A stretch of DNA of 41,247 nt from Streptomyces yangpuensis (GTDB lineage Bacteria; Actinomycetota; Actinomycetes; Streptomycetales; Streptomycetaceae): NCBI RefSeq assembly GCF_001005295.1, contig NZ_LBMK01000002.1, positions 698,470-739,716 on the forward strand, read 5' to 3'. A program made the position numbers and the translations under genes. Under the pieces are notes generated by a model, which saw nothing but the letters and a program-made list of their open reading frames with translations, did not search any database and was not told the origin of the DNA. Below, in pieces: positions 9,701 to 17,656 of the stretch (positions are counted from its first letter, which is position 1; each line of letters opens with the position of its first letter).

Positions 9701-10651
9701 GGTGAAGTCGTCCATCGTCAGCTTGCCGACGCGGGCGCGGCGGACGATGTCCTCGTAGGCCTGCCAGAACTCGAAGAAGTTGAGGGTCTCGGCCTTCTTG
9801 ATGCCGGCGACGACGAGCTGGCGGTCGCCGTTGGGCTTCACCAGGTCGATGGCGAGGCCGAAGTTCACGTGGTCGGGCTTGACCAGGGTCGGCTTGCCGT
9901 CCTTCTCCGCGAAGGAGTGGTTCATCGACGGCATGGCCTTGATGGCCTGGACCATCGCGTAGCCGATGAGGTGCGTGAAGGAGATCTTCCCGCCCCGGGC
10001 CCGCTTGAGGTGGTTGTTGATGACGATGCGGTTGTCGAACAGCAGCTTCACCGGGACGGCGCGGACGGAGGTGGCCGTCGGCACGTCGAGGGAGGCGTTC
10101 ATGTTCTTGGCCACGGCTGCCGCCGGGCCGCGGAGCGTCACCAGCTCGGGGCCCGCGGGGGCCTCGGTGGCGGGCGCGGCCTTCTGCGGGGCTACGGAAG
10201 CGGGGGCGGGCGCGGCCGGTGCGGCGGCCGGGGCCTGGGAGGTGACAGTCACAGCAGGGGCACCAGAGGGGATGGCAGGAGCAGGGGCAGGAGCTGACAC
10301 AGGCGGAGGAGTCGGCGTCGCGGTGGGTGCGGGCGCGGCGACCGCCGCCCCCGTGGCGGCGTCGGCGACCTGCGGGGTCCCGGCGACGGCGCTGGCGGCC
10401 TGTGCGGAGGCGCCGTCCGTCGGCGTGGACCTGTCGGGACCGGCCGACGTCACCGGAGCGGCAGCGCCCCCCGGCTTGTAGTCGGCGAAGAAGTCCCACC
10501 AGGCCCGGTCGACCGACTGCGGGTCCTGGAGGTACTGCTGATAGATCTCGTCGACGAGCCACTCATTCGCGCCGAAGCCTGAGGCAGGGTTCTTCCCGCC
10601 CTCTGCTGCTTCGGTCGTGGTGCTCGAGTTACTGGGGGACTGTGGCGACAC
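6785..10651 (-). CDS. kgd: Multifunctional 2-oxoglutarate decarboxylase / dehydrogenase E1-E2 (Kgd, SucA)
   Basis: A fused TCA-cycle enzyme of about 1288 residues that converts 2-oxoglutarate to succinyl-CoA, working with E2p and E3 in the actinobacterial hybrid complex. Order: N-terminal [19 protein letters not shown] docking helix; an Ala/Pro/Thr-rich linker (about 50-170); an E2 succinyltransferase-type domain ending in [16 protein letters not shown] (DHRxxxG, near 380); then the thiamine-diphosphate E1 domains ([31 protein letters not shown] near 705, [13 protein letters not shown]). No lipoyl domain is present, as expected for this family. The GTG at 10651 is chosen because [10 protein letters not shown] matches the usual N-terminus and GAAGAGGG precedes it; a longer frame reaches an ATG at 10726. 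It is followed by a strong terminator. Confidence 0.93.
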   Translation of the reverse strand: MSPQSPSNSSTTTEAAEGGKNPASGFGANEWLVDEIYQQYLQDPQSVDRAWWDFFADYKPGGAAAPVTSAGPDRSTPTDGASAQAASAVAGTPQVADAATGAAVAAPAPTATPTPPPVSAPAPAPAIPSGAPAVTVTSQAPAAAPAAPAPASVAPQKAAPATEAPAGPELVTLRGPAAAVAKNMNASLDVPTATSVRAVPVKLLFDNRIVINNHLKRARGGKISFTHLIGYAMVQAIKAMPSMNHSFAEKDGKPTLVKPDHVNFGLAIDLVKPNGDRQLVVAGIKKAETLNFFEFWQAYEDIVRRARVGKLTMDDFTGVTCSLTNPGGLGTVHSVPRLMPGQSVIMGVGSMDYPAEFQGTSQDTLNKLGISKVMTLTSTYDHRVIQGAASGEFLRIVANLLLGENDFYDSVFESLRIPYEPVRWNRDIDASHDDDVTKAARVFELIHSYRVRGHVMADTDPLEYKQRKHPDLDITEHGLTLWDLEREFAVGGFSGKSMMKLRDILGVLRDSYCRTTGVEFMHIQDPKQRRWIQDRIERPHTKPEREEQLRILRRLNAAEAFETFLQTKYVGQKRFSLEGGESVIPLLDAVIDSAAEARLEEVVIGMAHRGRLNVLANIVGKSYAQIFREFEGNLDPKSMHGSGDVKYHLGAEGTFTGLDGEQIKVSLVANPSHLEAVDPVLEGVARAKQDVINKGGTDFTVLPLALHGDAAFAGQGVVAETLNMSQLRGYRTGGTVHVVINNQVGFTAAPESSRSSMYATDVARMIEAPIFHVNGDDPEAVVRVARLAFEFRQAFNKDVVIDLICYRRRGHNESDNPAFTQPLMYDLIDKKRSVRKLYTESLIGRGDITLEEAEQALQDFQGQLEKVFAEVREAATQPAVSAAPAPDQADFPAAVNTAISQDVVKRIAESQVNIPEGVTVHPRLLPQLQRRAAMIDEGTIDWGMGETLAFGSLLMEGTPVRLSGQDSRRGTFGQRHAVLIDRETGEDYTPLLYLSDDQARYNVYDSLLSEYAAMGFEYGYSLARPDALVLWEAQFGDFVNGAQTVVDEFISSAEQKWGQTSGVTLLLPHGYEGQGPDHSSARPERFLQLCAQNNMTVAMPTLPSNYFHLLRWQVHNPHHKPLVVFTPKSMLRLKAAASKAEEFTSGSFRPVIGDTTVDANAVRKVVFCAGKVYYDLEAEREKRGITDTAIIRIERLYPLPGAELQAEIAKFPNAAKYIWAQEEPANQGAWPFIALNLIDHLDLAVGADVPAGERLRRISRPHGSSPAVGSAKRHQAEQQLLLDEVFEA

Positions 10652-10910
10652 GGCGGCAACCGCCCTCTTCCGCTTCACAAGGTATGGACAGCGGGAATAA
10701 AGGCTACGCCTCCTCGGCCGCTGCATGCAGGCCGGGCGGGACTTACGTCGTGCAGGTCACATCGAACGGCGGGTTTCATGACGTGGAATGGCGGGAAACG
10801 AGCCTGGTTCGGGTAGGGGGCACCGAGGTTGCGGCCCCCTTGGCTTCGCACCCCTGACGGACCCCGGGTACGTGTGGCCGAGATCATGTCCTTCCCAGTC
10901 GAACCCTACG

Positions 10911-12014
10911 TCAACACGAGACCTGCGAGCTGCCCGGAAGCGTGACGAGGATGCGGCAGCCACGTGACGATTCGGCCACTCCGATCCGGCCGCCGTGCAG
11001 TTCCACGGCCCAGCGGGCGATCGCCAGGCCCAGTCCGGTGCCGCCGTCGCCGCCGCGGGCGCTCCCCCGGTTGAACCGCTCGAAGACCCGGTGGCGCTCG
11101 GCCTCCGGGATGCCGGGGCCCTCGTCGCGGACCTCCAGCGCCAGGCTGCCGGGCACGTCGCCGGCCCGGGCCCGGACGGTGACCCGGCCGTGCGGGGGGC
11201 TGTGCTTGACCGCGTTGTCGATCAGGTTGGCCACCACCTGGTGCAGGCGTTCGGCGTCCGCGTACGCGCACAGATCGGGCGGGAAGACGTCCAGGTGCAG
11301 GTGCACGTCGTTACGGGTGTGCCCGCCGGAACCGGAGAGCAGCCCCGGCCGCCCGGCGGCAGCCAGCCCCGACTCCTTCAGCACCCCGGACAGATACGGC
11401 CACACCTCGAAGCGGCGGGCCCTCAGCGGCACCACGCCGTTGTCCACCCGGGACAGGTCCAGCAGGGTCTCCACGAGCCGGCCGAGGCGCTCGGTCTGTT
11501 TCAGCATGGTGCGCATGGTCTCCGGGTCGGCGGCCGAGACCCCGTCGACCACGTTCTCCAGCACCGCCCGCAGCGCGGCGATCGGTGTGCGCAGCTCGTG
11601 CGACACGTTCGCGACGAGCTCCTTGCGGTGCCGGTCCACCGCCTCCAGGTCGTCCGCCATCAGGTTGATCGTGGAGGCCAGGTCGCCCAGCTCGTCGCGA
11701 CGCCCGGCGCCCCGTACCCGTCGTGTGAAGTCGCCGTGGGATATCGCCCGGGCCACCGTCGTCATGTCGTCCAGCGGCGCCGTCAGGCTGTGCGCCACGA
11801 ACTGGGTGATCAGCATCGAGGCGATCACCGAGAAGACGGTGATGAACCGCAGCTCGGTGTCCGTGCGCAGGGCCACCAGCAGCAGCCCGGTCGTGATGAA
11901 GACCGAGACCACCACGAGCGTGCCGAGCTTGGTCTTGATCGAGAACGGCGAGAAGGGCCGCAGCCCCCCGGGGGACCGCTGGCGCTGGCGAGGCCCCTCC
12001 GCCCGGCCGTTCAC
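10911..12014 (-). CDS. Two-component sensor histidine kinase with minimal extracytoplasmic loop
   Basis: A 367-residue membrane kinase. The GTG at 12014 overlaps the stop of the response-regulator gene (GTGA), so the pair is cotranscribed and coupled. Two transmembrane helices (LGTLVVVSVFITTGLLLVAL and ITVFSVIASMLITQFVAHSL, about residues 27-72) are joined by only a few residues (RTDTELR), so there is no sensor domain outside the cell. Then come a HAMP linker, a HisKA domain with VSHELRTP (His near 139), and a HATPase domain with NLIDNAVKHSP (N box), DEGPGIP (G1) and GGTGLGLAIAR (G2). The signal is unknown and may come from the membrane or a partner protein. The neighbouring kgd is divergent in role and is unlikely to be its only target. 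Confidence 0.9.
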   Translation of the reverse strand: MNGRAEGPRQRQRSPGGLRPFSPFSIKTKLGTLVVVSVFITTGLLLVALRTDTELRFITVFSVIASMLITQFVAHSLTAPLDDMTTVARAISHGDFTRRVRGAGRRDELGDLASTINLMADDLEAVDRHRKELVANVSHELRTPIAALRAVLENVVDGVSAADPETMRTMLKQTERLGRLVETLLDLSRVDNGVVPLRARRFEVWPYLSGVLKESGLAAAGRPGLLSGSGGHTRNDVHLHLDVFPPDLCAYADAERLHQVVANLIDNAVKHSPPHGRVTVRARAGDVPGSLALEVRDEGPGIPEAERHRVFERFNRGSARGGDGGTGLGLAIARWAVELHGGRIGVAESSRGCRILVTLPGSSQVSC

Positions 12015-12751
12015 GGCTGGGCCGGGGTCTCCAGGGCGTACCCGACGCCGTGGACCGTACGGATCCGCTCGGCGCCGATCTTCCGCCGCAGGGCCTTGAT
12101 ATGGCTGTCGACCGTACGGGTTCCGGAGGCGTCGGCCCAGTCCCAGACCTCGGCGAGCAGCTGCTCCCGGGAGAGCACCGCCCGCGGGGTCCCGGCCAGG
12201 CACACCAGCAGGTCGAACTCGGTCGGGGTCAGGTGGACGTCCTCCGTCTGCACCCGGACCCGGCGCTGCGCGTGGTCGATCTCCAGGTCGCCCAGGCGCA
12301 GGGTGGCGCCGCGCGGGGTGTGCGCGGCGATCGTGGCCCGCTCCACCCGCCGCAGCAGGACGTGCACCCGTGCCGCCAGCTCGCGCATGGAGAACGGCTT
12401 CGTCATGTAGTCGTCGGCGCCGACGCCCAGGCCGACCAGCATGTCGGTCTCGTCGTCCCGGGCGGTGAGCATCAGCACCGGGACCGGGCGCTGCGCCTGG
12501 ACCCGGCGGCAGACCTCCAGCCCGTCGAAGCCGGGCAGCATGACGTCGAGGACCAGCAGCTCGGGCAGCCAGCTCTCCGCCGCGGCGACGGCCGCGGGAC
12601 CGTCGGTGGCCGTCTGTACCTGGAAGCCCTCGGCGCGCAGCCGGGCCGCGATGGCCTCCGCGATGGTGCGGTCGTCCTCGACGACGAGCACACGCCGCTG
12701 GGCGCCGGGCGTTGCCGCGGCGCCGGTGTGGGTGGTGTGTGTCTGTTCCAT
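12011..12751 (-). CDS. OmpR/PhoB-family response regulator
   Basis: A 246-residue protein. ATG 12751 follows AGGGGCGGAC. The receiver domain contains the acidic pair VVEDD, the phospho-acceptor Asp in LLVLDVMLPG (about residue 69), the switch Thr in LMLTARDDE and the conserved Lys in DDYMTKPFS. The C-terminal winged helix has LTPTEFDLLVCL, LLAEVWDW and TVDSHIKALRRKIG, and ends RTVHGVGYALE. It is paired with the kinase gene that overlaps its stop codon. Longer upstream frames are non-coding leader. Confidence 0.93.
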   Translation of the reverse strand: MEQTHTTHTGAAATPGAQRRVLVVEDDRTIAEAIAARLRAEGFQVQTATDGPAAVAAAESWLPELLVLDVMLPGFDGLEVCRRVQAQRPVPVLMLTARDDETDMLVGLGVGADDYMTKPFSMRELAARVHVLLRRVERATIAAHTPRGATLRLGDLEIDHAQRRVRVQTEDVHLTPTEFDLLVCLAGTPRAVLSREQLLAEVWDWADASGTRTVDSHIKALRRKIGAERIRTVHGVGYALETPAQP

Positions 12752-13136
12752 GTCCGCCCCTGAAGATCCCGCTGAATGGGGTGCAGCGTAGAGGAGGCTC
12801 CGGCCTGCGGCTACGTGGGGTTCGGACACGGCATATGCGCTGGACCTCAGCAAATGGAATGGGTTGTACCGGGTGCCGGACCCCCTGCGGGACCGGCGTC
12901 CGGCGGGTGGCGCGGTCAGCTGCCCCACCGGCTGTGACCTCGTCGGATCCCTCTTGGAGGGGGCCTACAAGGCCGGTCCGTGACCGTGCGGGAAGACCGG
13001 GTCGGGCGTGTCGTTCGGCACACCGGGCCGGGTGGTCGGCCGGGTGGTCGGCCGGGTGGTGGCGACGGCCGCCACGGAACGCGGGAGCTGATGCGGACCC
13101 GGCTGCGCGGGTTCCCGGACCGGCTGCTGCCCGAGC
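12752..13136. other. Intergenic region without a confident gene
   Basis: About 385 bp between the response-regulator start and the lipoprotein stop. It should contain the promoter of the two-component operon. A short plus-strand frame (12979-13150, GTG start, ending ELMRTRLRGFPDRLLPELSRR) is open but has poor ribosome-site spacing and a low-complexity GGRPGG stretch, so it is not called. Confidence 0.4.
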
Positions 13137-13700
13137 TCAGCCGGCGGTGAACGCAGGCAGCGCCTCCACCACCCTGACCAGCTCCGGAGGCAGGGACCCC
13201 TGCTCGCCCGCGACCTCGTACCCGCCGTGCGCGAAGGCGTAGAAGAACCCGTCGTAGATCTTCGGGCCGCCTGTCGCGATCCTTGGCCGGCCGGGGAAGT
13301 CCGCCTCCCGGAGCACGGTGCGCAGGGCCGCCAGCTCCCGCTCCGACAGCTTCCCGGTGCCCTCCGCCTTCGCCTTCGCGTCCAGCCGGGACCACGAGCC
13401 GTCGCCCTTCACGACGAGGGTGTGGGTCTCGCCGGCGAAACCGCCGCTGCGGGTGACCCGGACCAGGGTCTCGCCGGGGGCGGGCACGGCGCTCGTACTC
13501 GGGCTCTCGCTCGGGGTGGGGCTCGCGCCCGGACCCGTGCCGGGGCTCGTACCGGCGGTGGTACCGGCGCTCGTACTGATGGTGCCCGGCGCTCCGGAAC
13601 CCTTCGGCGGCGCGTCGTCGCCCCCGGAACCGGACGGTCCGCACCCCGCCAGGACCACCGCGCCCAGAAGTACCGCCACCACCGTCCGGAACGTGCGCAC
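13137..13700 (-). CDS. Secreted lipoprotein of unknown function
   Basis: A 187-residue protein. The GTG at 13700 is preceded by GGAGG at 5-bp spacing. The N-terminus VRTFRTVVAVLLGAVVLAGC is a lipoprotein signal peptide with lipobox LAGC, so the mature protein is tethered to the outer face of the membrane. A Ser/Thr/Pro/Gly-rich linker of about 50 residues follows, then a compact domain of about 110 residues (GETLVRVTRSGGFAGETHTLVVKGDG ... LSERELAALRTVLREADFP ... KIYDGFFYAFAHGGYEV) of a type common in actinomycete lipoproteins. I cannot assign a function. It is divergent from the membrane protein gene at 13790. Confidence 0.85.
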   Translation of the reverse strand: MRTFRTVVAVLLGAVVLAGCGPSGSGGDDAPPKGSGAPGTISTSAGTTAGTSPGTGPGASPTPSESPSTSAVPAPGETLVRVTRSGGFAGETHTLVVKGDGSWSRLDAKAKAEGTGKLSERELAALRTVLREADFPGRPRIATGGPKIYDGFFYAFAHGGYEVAGEQGSLPPELVRVVEALPAFTAG

Positions 13701-13789
13701 ACCCACCTCCGCGGAGACTCGGGTCCACCCCCGAGTATGGAGTCCGCACCCCCGATCCGACAGCTTTCCGACAGCTCCAGGAGGCCGCC

Positions 13790-15136
13790 ATCCGCCGCAT
13801 CGCGCCATGGCGCCTGCTCCCGCCGCTGCTCGCTGCGGCCCTCGGCCTATGGGGCCTGGAACGGGGCGGCAGCATGTGGCGCGACGAGTCCGTCACCTGG
13901 CAGGTCGCGCACCGCTCGCCCGGCGCGATCCTGGACCTCCTCGGCCGGGTCGACGCCGTGCACGGCCTGTACTACGTCCTCATGCACGGGGTGTTCCAGG
14001 CCTGGGACGGCGGCCTGTGGGCGCTGCGGCTGCCCTCCGTCGCCGCCACCGCCCTCGCCGCCGCCGGGGTGGCCGCCGTCGCGCACCGGCTCGTGGGGGA
14101 GCGGGCCGCGCTCGTCGCCGGCTGCGTGTACGCCGTACTGCCGCCCGTCCAGATGTACGCCCAGGAAGGCCGCTCGTACGCGCTGGTCGCGGCCGCCGTG
14201 GTGTGGGCGACGTACCTGATGCTCCGCGAGCGCTGGGTCGCCTACACCGTCGTGCTGCTGGCCGGCTGCTGGCTGCACGAGTTCGCCGCGCTGGCGCTGC
14301 TCGCCCACGCCTTCACCGCCCGGCACGCGCGCGGCTGGCGGTGGAGCGCCGCGACCGTCGCCGCCCTGCTGCTGCCGCTCGCCGCGGTGAGCGTGCGCCA
14401 GGCGCACCAGCAGCTCGGCTGGCTCGGCCGGCCGAGCTGGCAGGACTGGGCCGCGTACGCCGTGGTGGGCGGCGCCTGCCTGCTGCTCGCGCGGGGCGCG
14501 CCGAGGGACCTCGTCCGGGTGGCGCTGCCGCTCGTACTGCTGCCGCCCGGACTGCTGATGGTGGTCTCGCTGCTCAACCCCTGGTACGTCGACCGGTACG
14601 TGCTCTACGCGCTCGCCGGGCCCGCCCTGCTGGCGGGCGCACGGCTGGCCGCCGCCCGCGGGCGGTGGCCGTGGGTGCTGGCGGGCGCCCTCCTCGTGCC
14701 GTTCGGCATCTGGTCGGCCTGGCTGCGCACGCCGGAGAGCCGCAAGGACGACGTCCTCGCGGTGGCCGCCGCGGTACGGGAGCGGGCCCGCCCGGGGGAC
14801 GCGGTCGTCTTCATGCCGTCCCGCAGGCGCGAGTGGCTGCTGTCCTCGCCGGAGGTCTACGAGGGACTGCGCGACCCCGCCCTCGCCGCCGGACCGACCG
14901 CCTCGCACAGCCTCCAGGGCACCGAGCTCCCCCCGGAGCGGATCCGCGCGGGCCTGCTCGCGTCGCCCCGCGTGATCGCCCTGCTGGACCCGGCGGACCA
15001 GCCGCTGGACCCGTACCCACGCGAGGCGGCCAAGCGTGAGGTACTGGCAAGCCACTTCGACCTCTGCTCGGTCACCGAAGTCCGAGGCGCCCGCATCGCC
15101 CTGTACACCCCCCGAGGCAACTGCCCGCCCCCGTAG
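13790..15136 (+). CDS. Glycosyltransferase-like polytopic membrane protein (GT39/ArnT-type fold)
   Basis: A multi-spanning protein related to membrane glycosyltransferases that use polyprenyl-phosphate sugars. The motif MWRDESVTW matches the acidic DE near the first loop of this fold. LLPPVQMYAQEGRSYALV, LNPWYVDRYVLYALAGPALL and a long row of hydrophobic helices follow, and the C-terminal part is a soluble domain. The first standard start codon in frame is ATG 13874, but coding signal continues upstream: 28 more codons supply a first transmembrane helix (PWRLLPPLLAAALGLWGLE) and begin at an ATC (13790) sitting 5 bp after AGGAGG. There is no in-frame ATG, GTG or TTG before that. A rare ATC start is therefore proposed; if wrong, the gene begins at 13874. 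The substrate is unknown. Confidence 0.75.
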   Translation: MRRIAPWRLLPPLLAAALGLWGLERGGSMWRDESVTWQVAHRSPGAILDLLGRVDAVHGLYYVLMHGVFQAWDGGLWALRLPSVAATALAAAGVAAVAHRLVGERAALVAGCVYAVLPPVQMYAQEGRSYALVAAAVVWATYLMLRERWVAYTVVLLAGCWLHEFAALALLAHAFTARHARGWRWSAATVAALLLPLAAVSVRQAHQQLGWLGRPSWQDWAAYAVVGGACLLLARGAPRDLVRVALPLVLLPPGLLMVVSLLNPWYVDRYVLYALAGPALLAGARLAAARGRWPWVLAGALLVPFGIWSAWLRTPESRKDDVLAVAAAVRERARPGDAVVFMPSRRREWLLSSPEVYEGLRDPALAAGPTASHSLQGTELPPERIRAGLLASPRVIALLDPADQPLDPYPREAAKREVLASHFDLCSVTEVRGARIALYTPRGNCPPP

Positions 15137-15216
15137 CGCAGCCCGGCGGACCAAGGCCCGGGCCCGGTCGGGGGCCGGCCGCCGCCGTTCCCGGCCCCCG
15201 GGTGCGGTCGTGCGTC

Positions 15217-15266
15217 GGGGGAGGGGGCCGGGGGAGGGGTGGGCGGGGGTGGGGCGGAGGATGGGG
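15217..15266 (+). other. G-rich tract with G-quadruplex potential upstream of the sulfurtransferase gene
   Basis: At least eight runs of 3-5 G separated by 1-8 nt on the plus strand, about 60 bp ahead of the next start codon. No protein reading of it is credible. Confidence 0.5.
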
Positions 15267-15324
15267 TGACCGCGTCGCGCAGCCGGCGGGCCGGGTGCGG
15301 CCCGCCGACCCAGGAGGTGCCGTT

Positions 15325-16248
15325 ATGCCCACGTCCGACCACCCCGTGTCCCGCCGCGAGCCCGGACCACTGGTCGGGGCCGACTGGCTGGCCGCCCGGC
15401 TGGGTGAGCCCGGACTGGTCGTCTTCGACGCCTCCGTCGGCACCCACCGCGCCGCCGGCCGGCGGATCCCGGGCGCCCGCCCCTTCGACCTCGACGGAGC
15501 CCTCTCCGACCACGCGGCCCCCGCCCCGCACACCATGCCCGGCGCCGCCGAGTTCACCGAGGCGCTGAGGTCCCTCGGCCTCGACGACACCGACACCGTC
15601 GTCGTCTACGACGGCGCCGGCGTCTACTCCAGCGCCCGCGCCTGGTGGATGCTGCGCGCCATGGGCTTCGACCGGGCCGCCGTACTCGACGGCGGACTTC
15701 CCGCCTGGACGGCCGCCGGCCTGCCTGTCGAGGACGGCGGCCCGCGGTACGAGGGCCCGCGCGGCTCCTTCACCGCCCGGCCCCGTCCGGGCCTGCTGAC
15801 CGACGCCGAGGAGGTCGCCGCCGCCCTCGCCGACCCGGCCGCGGCCGTCCTCGACGCCCGTACCCGCGAACGCTTCGAGGGCACCGCCCCCGAACCCCGT
15901 CCCGGCCTGCGCGGCGGCCACATGCCGGGCGCCGTCAGCCTGCCGTTCGGCGAACTCCAGCGCCCCGACGGCCTGATGCGCCCCGCCGCGGAACTCCGCG
16001 CGGCCTTCGAAGCGGCCGCGGGCGGCCGTGAACGCCTCCGGTTCAGCTGCGGCTCCGGAGTGACCGCCTGCGTACTGGCCCTCGGCGCCGACCTCGCCGG
16101 CTACCGCGACCTGGCGGTGTACGACGGGTCCTGGAGCGAGTGGGGCCTGCCCTCCCCGCGGCGTCCGGTCGCCACCGGCCCGGCCCCCGCCCCGGCCGGG
16201 GCGGGCGGATCAGCCGAAGACGACCGACCGGACCTTCAGCCGCTCTGA
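15325..16248 (+). CDS. Thiosulfate / 3-mercaptopyruvate sulfurtransferase (rhodanese, SseA-like)
   Basis: A 307-residue cytoplasmic enzyme that moves sulfane sulfur from thiosulfate or 3-mercaptopyruvate to an acceptor. ATG 15325 follows AGGAGGT. Two rhodanese domains are visible: an inactive N-terminal one (LVVFDASVGTHRAAGRRIPGARPFDLD ... VVVYDGAG) and a catalytic C-terminal one (AAVLDARTRERFEG ... RGGHMPGAVSLPF) with the active-site loop CGSGVTA. Its Cys is near residue 242, and the CGSGVTA form is typical of the mercaptopyruvate type. The last 39 bp overlap the convergent secreted-protein gene. Confidence 0.92.
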   Translation: MPTSDHPVSRREPGPLVGADWLAARLGEPGLVVFDASVGTHRAAGRRIPGARPFDLDGALSDHAAPAPHTMPGAAEFTEALRSLGLDDTDTVVVYDGAGVYSSARAWWMLRAMGFDRAAVLDGGLPAWTAAGLPVEDGGPRYEGPRGSFTARPRPGLLTDAEEVAAALADPAAAVLDARTRERFEGTAPEPRPGLRGGHMPGAVSLPFGELQRPDGLMRPAAELRAAFEAAAGGRERLRFSCGSGVTACVLALGADLAGYRDLAVYDGSWSEWGLPSPRRPVATGPAPAPAGAGGSAEDDRPDLQPL

Positions 16249-16554
16249 CGCCCCGCCGGTGTACGGGCGCAGGCGGAAGGAGGGACCCTCGCAGTCGGTG
16301 TCGGCGAAGACCGTCGCCCAGGCGTCGGTGCGGTTCCTCGGCGAGTGGCCGGGCTCGGGGTTCTCCTGGCCGACACCGGGCAGGTTGAAGCACTGGTCGT
16401 CCGCCGGGTCGTTGAGGAAGCCGGAGGCCTCGTTGCCCTCGACGGTCACGTACTCGTAGATGAACCGCCCGGAGGCTGCGGAGGCGGAGGCCGGGACGGC
16501 GACGAGGAGCAGGGCGGCGCCGAGAGCGGCGGTGAAGGCGGAGCGGAGACGCAT
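16210..16554 (-). CDS. Small secreted protein, crystallin-like (peptidase inhibitor I36-type resemblance)
   Basis: A 114-residue protein with a clear signal peptide (MRLRSAFTAALGAALLLVAVPASASA, cleavage after ASA). The mature part of about 85 residues has two cysteines (DQCFNLPG and DTDCEGPSF) that could form a disulfide, and an NRTDAWATVFADTDCEG ... LKVRSVVFG pattern like the beta/gamma-crystallin fold of Streptomyces I36 metalloprotease inhibitors. The resemblance is by eye and the inhibitor role is inference. It is convergent with, and overlaps by 39 bp, the sulfurtransferase gene. Confidence 0.75.
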   Translation of the reverse strand: MRLRSAFTAALGAALLLVAVPASASAASGRFIYEYVTVEGNEASGFLNDPADDQCFNLPGVGQENPEPGHSPRNRTDAWATVFADTDCEGPSFRLRPYTGGASERLKVRSVVFG

Positions 16555-16660
16555 GAGCTGGTCTTTCTACGGGTGGGAACGTGTGCCGCAGCCACCTCTG
16601 CCCAGGAGCCGGGCCCGCATCCTCGCGTCACGCGTACGGATGAGGAGGTAACGACCCTGC

Positions 16661-16708
16661 ACGGCCGAACGGCCGAACGGCGGGACGGCGGGACGGCGGG
16701 ACGGCCGA
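16661..16708. repeat. Six-copy 8-bp tandem repeat
   Basis: Exact 8-bp period: ACGGCCGA twice, ACGGCGGG three times, ACGGCCGA once. It lies between the secreted-protein gene and the DUF4097-like gene. Probably replication slippage in non-coding DNA. Confidence 0.85.
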
Positions 16709-16827
16709 GTGTCGAACGGCGGTGGCCCCGCCCCCGGTTCGGCCGTGCCGGGACGGGGGGTAACCCGACCCCGGATCCGGGTACCGGCACCATCGGCCGG
16801 GCGGCTCCGGCGCCGGAGGATCGAGGC

Positions 16828-17274
16828 ATGACTTCCCTCACCACGGCGGCGGTCCCCGCCACCGCGAAGGTCACGCTGGAGAGCGACAGCGGCGACATCA
16901 CCGTGGCGGGCGTGGCCGCCGCCGAGGTGGAGGCGGACTCCGGCGATGTCCGGGCCGAGGGCATCGCCGGCCCGCTGCGGATCAGCACCAGCTCGGGTGG
17001 GATCACCGCCACCGGGCTGTCCGGTCCGAGCGCGTCGGTGCGCTCGGGCTCGGGCGACACCCGCGTGGACTTCGCGAAGGCACCCGCCTCGGTGCTCGCC
17101 GAGACCACTTCCGGCGACGTCACCCTGCAGGTCCCCACCGCCCCCTACCGCCTTGCGGTCTCCACCACCTCCGGCGCCCGCGACATCACCCTCCCCGACG
17201 ACACCTCGGCCCCGTCCCACCTCTCGGCCCGGACCACCTCGGGCGACGTCCGCATCACCCCCCGGACCGGCTGA
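16828..17274 (+). CDS. DUF4097-like beta-repeat protein, short form
   Basis: A 148-residue protein. ATG 16828 follows GGAGGA. The sequence is a run of beta-helix-like repeats with SGDI/SGDV turns (LESDSGDITVAG, EADSGDVRAEG, STSSGGITATG, RSGSGDTRVD, ETTSGDVTLQV, STTSGARDITL, RTTSGDVRITPRTG) typical of the DUF4097 (putative adhesin-like) family. Family members are usually about 200-300 residues with a leading region, so this is a short or N-terminally reduced copy. No signal peptide is seen. The function is unknown. The Tn7-like element begins 12 bp after the stop codon, and the gene's own terminator is now at 29821. Confidence 0.8.
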   Translation: MTSLTTAAVPATAKVTLESDSGDITVAGVAAAEVEADSGDVRAEGIAGPLRISTSSGGITATGLSGPSASVRSGSGDTRVDFAKAPASVLAETTSGDVTLQVPTAPYRLAVSTTSGARDITLPDDTSAPSHLSARTTSGDVRITPRTG

Positions 17275-17281
17275 TCCTCCC

Positions 17282-17286
17282 GCCCA
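17282..17286. repeat. Left target-site duplication candidate (GCCCA)
   Basis: GCCCA lies directly before the TGTCC terminus at 17287 and recurs directly after the other terminus at 29820-29824. A 5-bp duplication is the size made by Tn7/Tn5053-type elements. Confidence 0.55.
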
Positions 17287-17510
17287 TGTCCGGTCACGGT
17301 TGATACTGCAACCTGCCCCGGCATCGAGCTGCGAAGTGAAGAGAGCTGCTGGCCTGTTCGTCCTGAGACTGTCCAGATCAACTTTGCATGTCCGGGCGGA
17401 GCTGTGAGAGGTGGTGCTGGCTCTTCGAGCCGGATGCGCGGGGCATCACGATCGTGGGAGCCTCGCTTCGAGGGCCTTGCGGCGAAGGCCAGCCCGGACC
17501 TTGCGTTGAT
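17287..17510. repeat. Left end of the transposon with candidate transposase-binding sites
   Basis: Within the 370 bp before the first cargo gene there are TTGC-type motifs oriented inward: CAGATCAACTTTGCATG (17374-17390; 13 of 17 bases match a right-end site at 29772-29788 read on the other strand), GGCCTTGCG (17473-17481) and CGGACCTTGC (17495-17504; identical to the complement of 29795-29804). No protein gene is credible here. Confidence 0.5.
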
Positions 17511-17656
17511 GGCCGGGGCCGTCCGGCTCTGGGGTGGGGGTCGTTCGCAGAACCTTCCCCGGGCGTGGCACGAGAGTGCAGAACCGCAAGACGAAGTGAG
17601 CAGGTGGGCTCTACGATTCTGCCTCCTGCAGTGAAGGCGGCAACGGAGAGTCGGCA

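Noticed and set aside
6719..10297. A 1192-codon open frame on the plus strand opposite kgd
   Set aside because: It is antisense to a clearly recognised enzyme, is low-complexity (Val/Arg/Leu/Gly-rich) and has no domain motif; long open antisense frames are expected at this G+C.
12979..13150. Short plus-strand open frame ending ELMRTRLRGFPDRLLPELSRR
   Set aside because: The C-terminus looks protein-like, but the ribosome site is about 18 nt from the GTG, the middle is GGRPGG filler and the end overlaps the lipoprotein gene; not enough to call.
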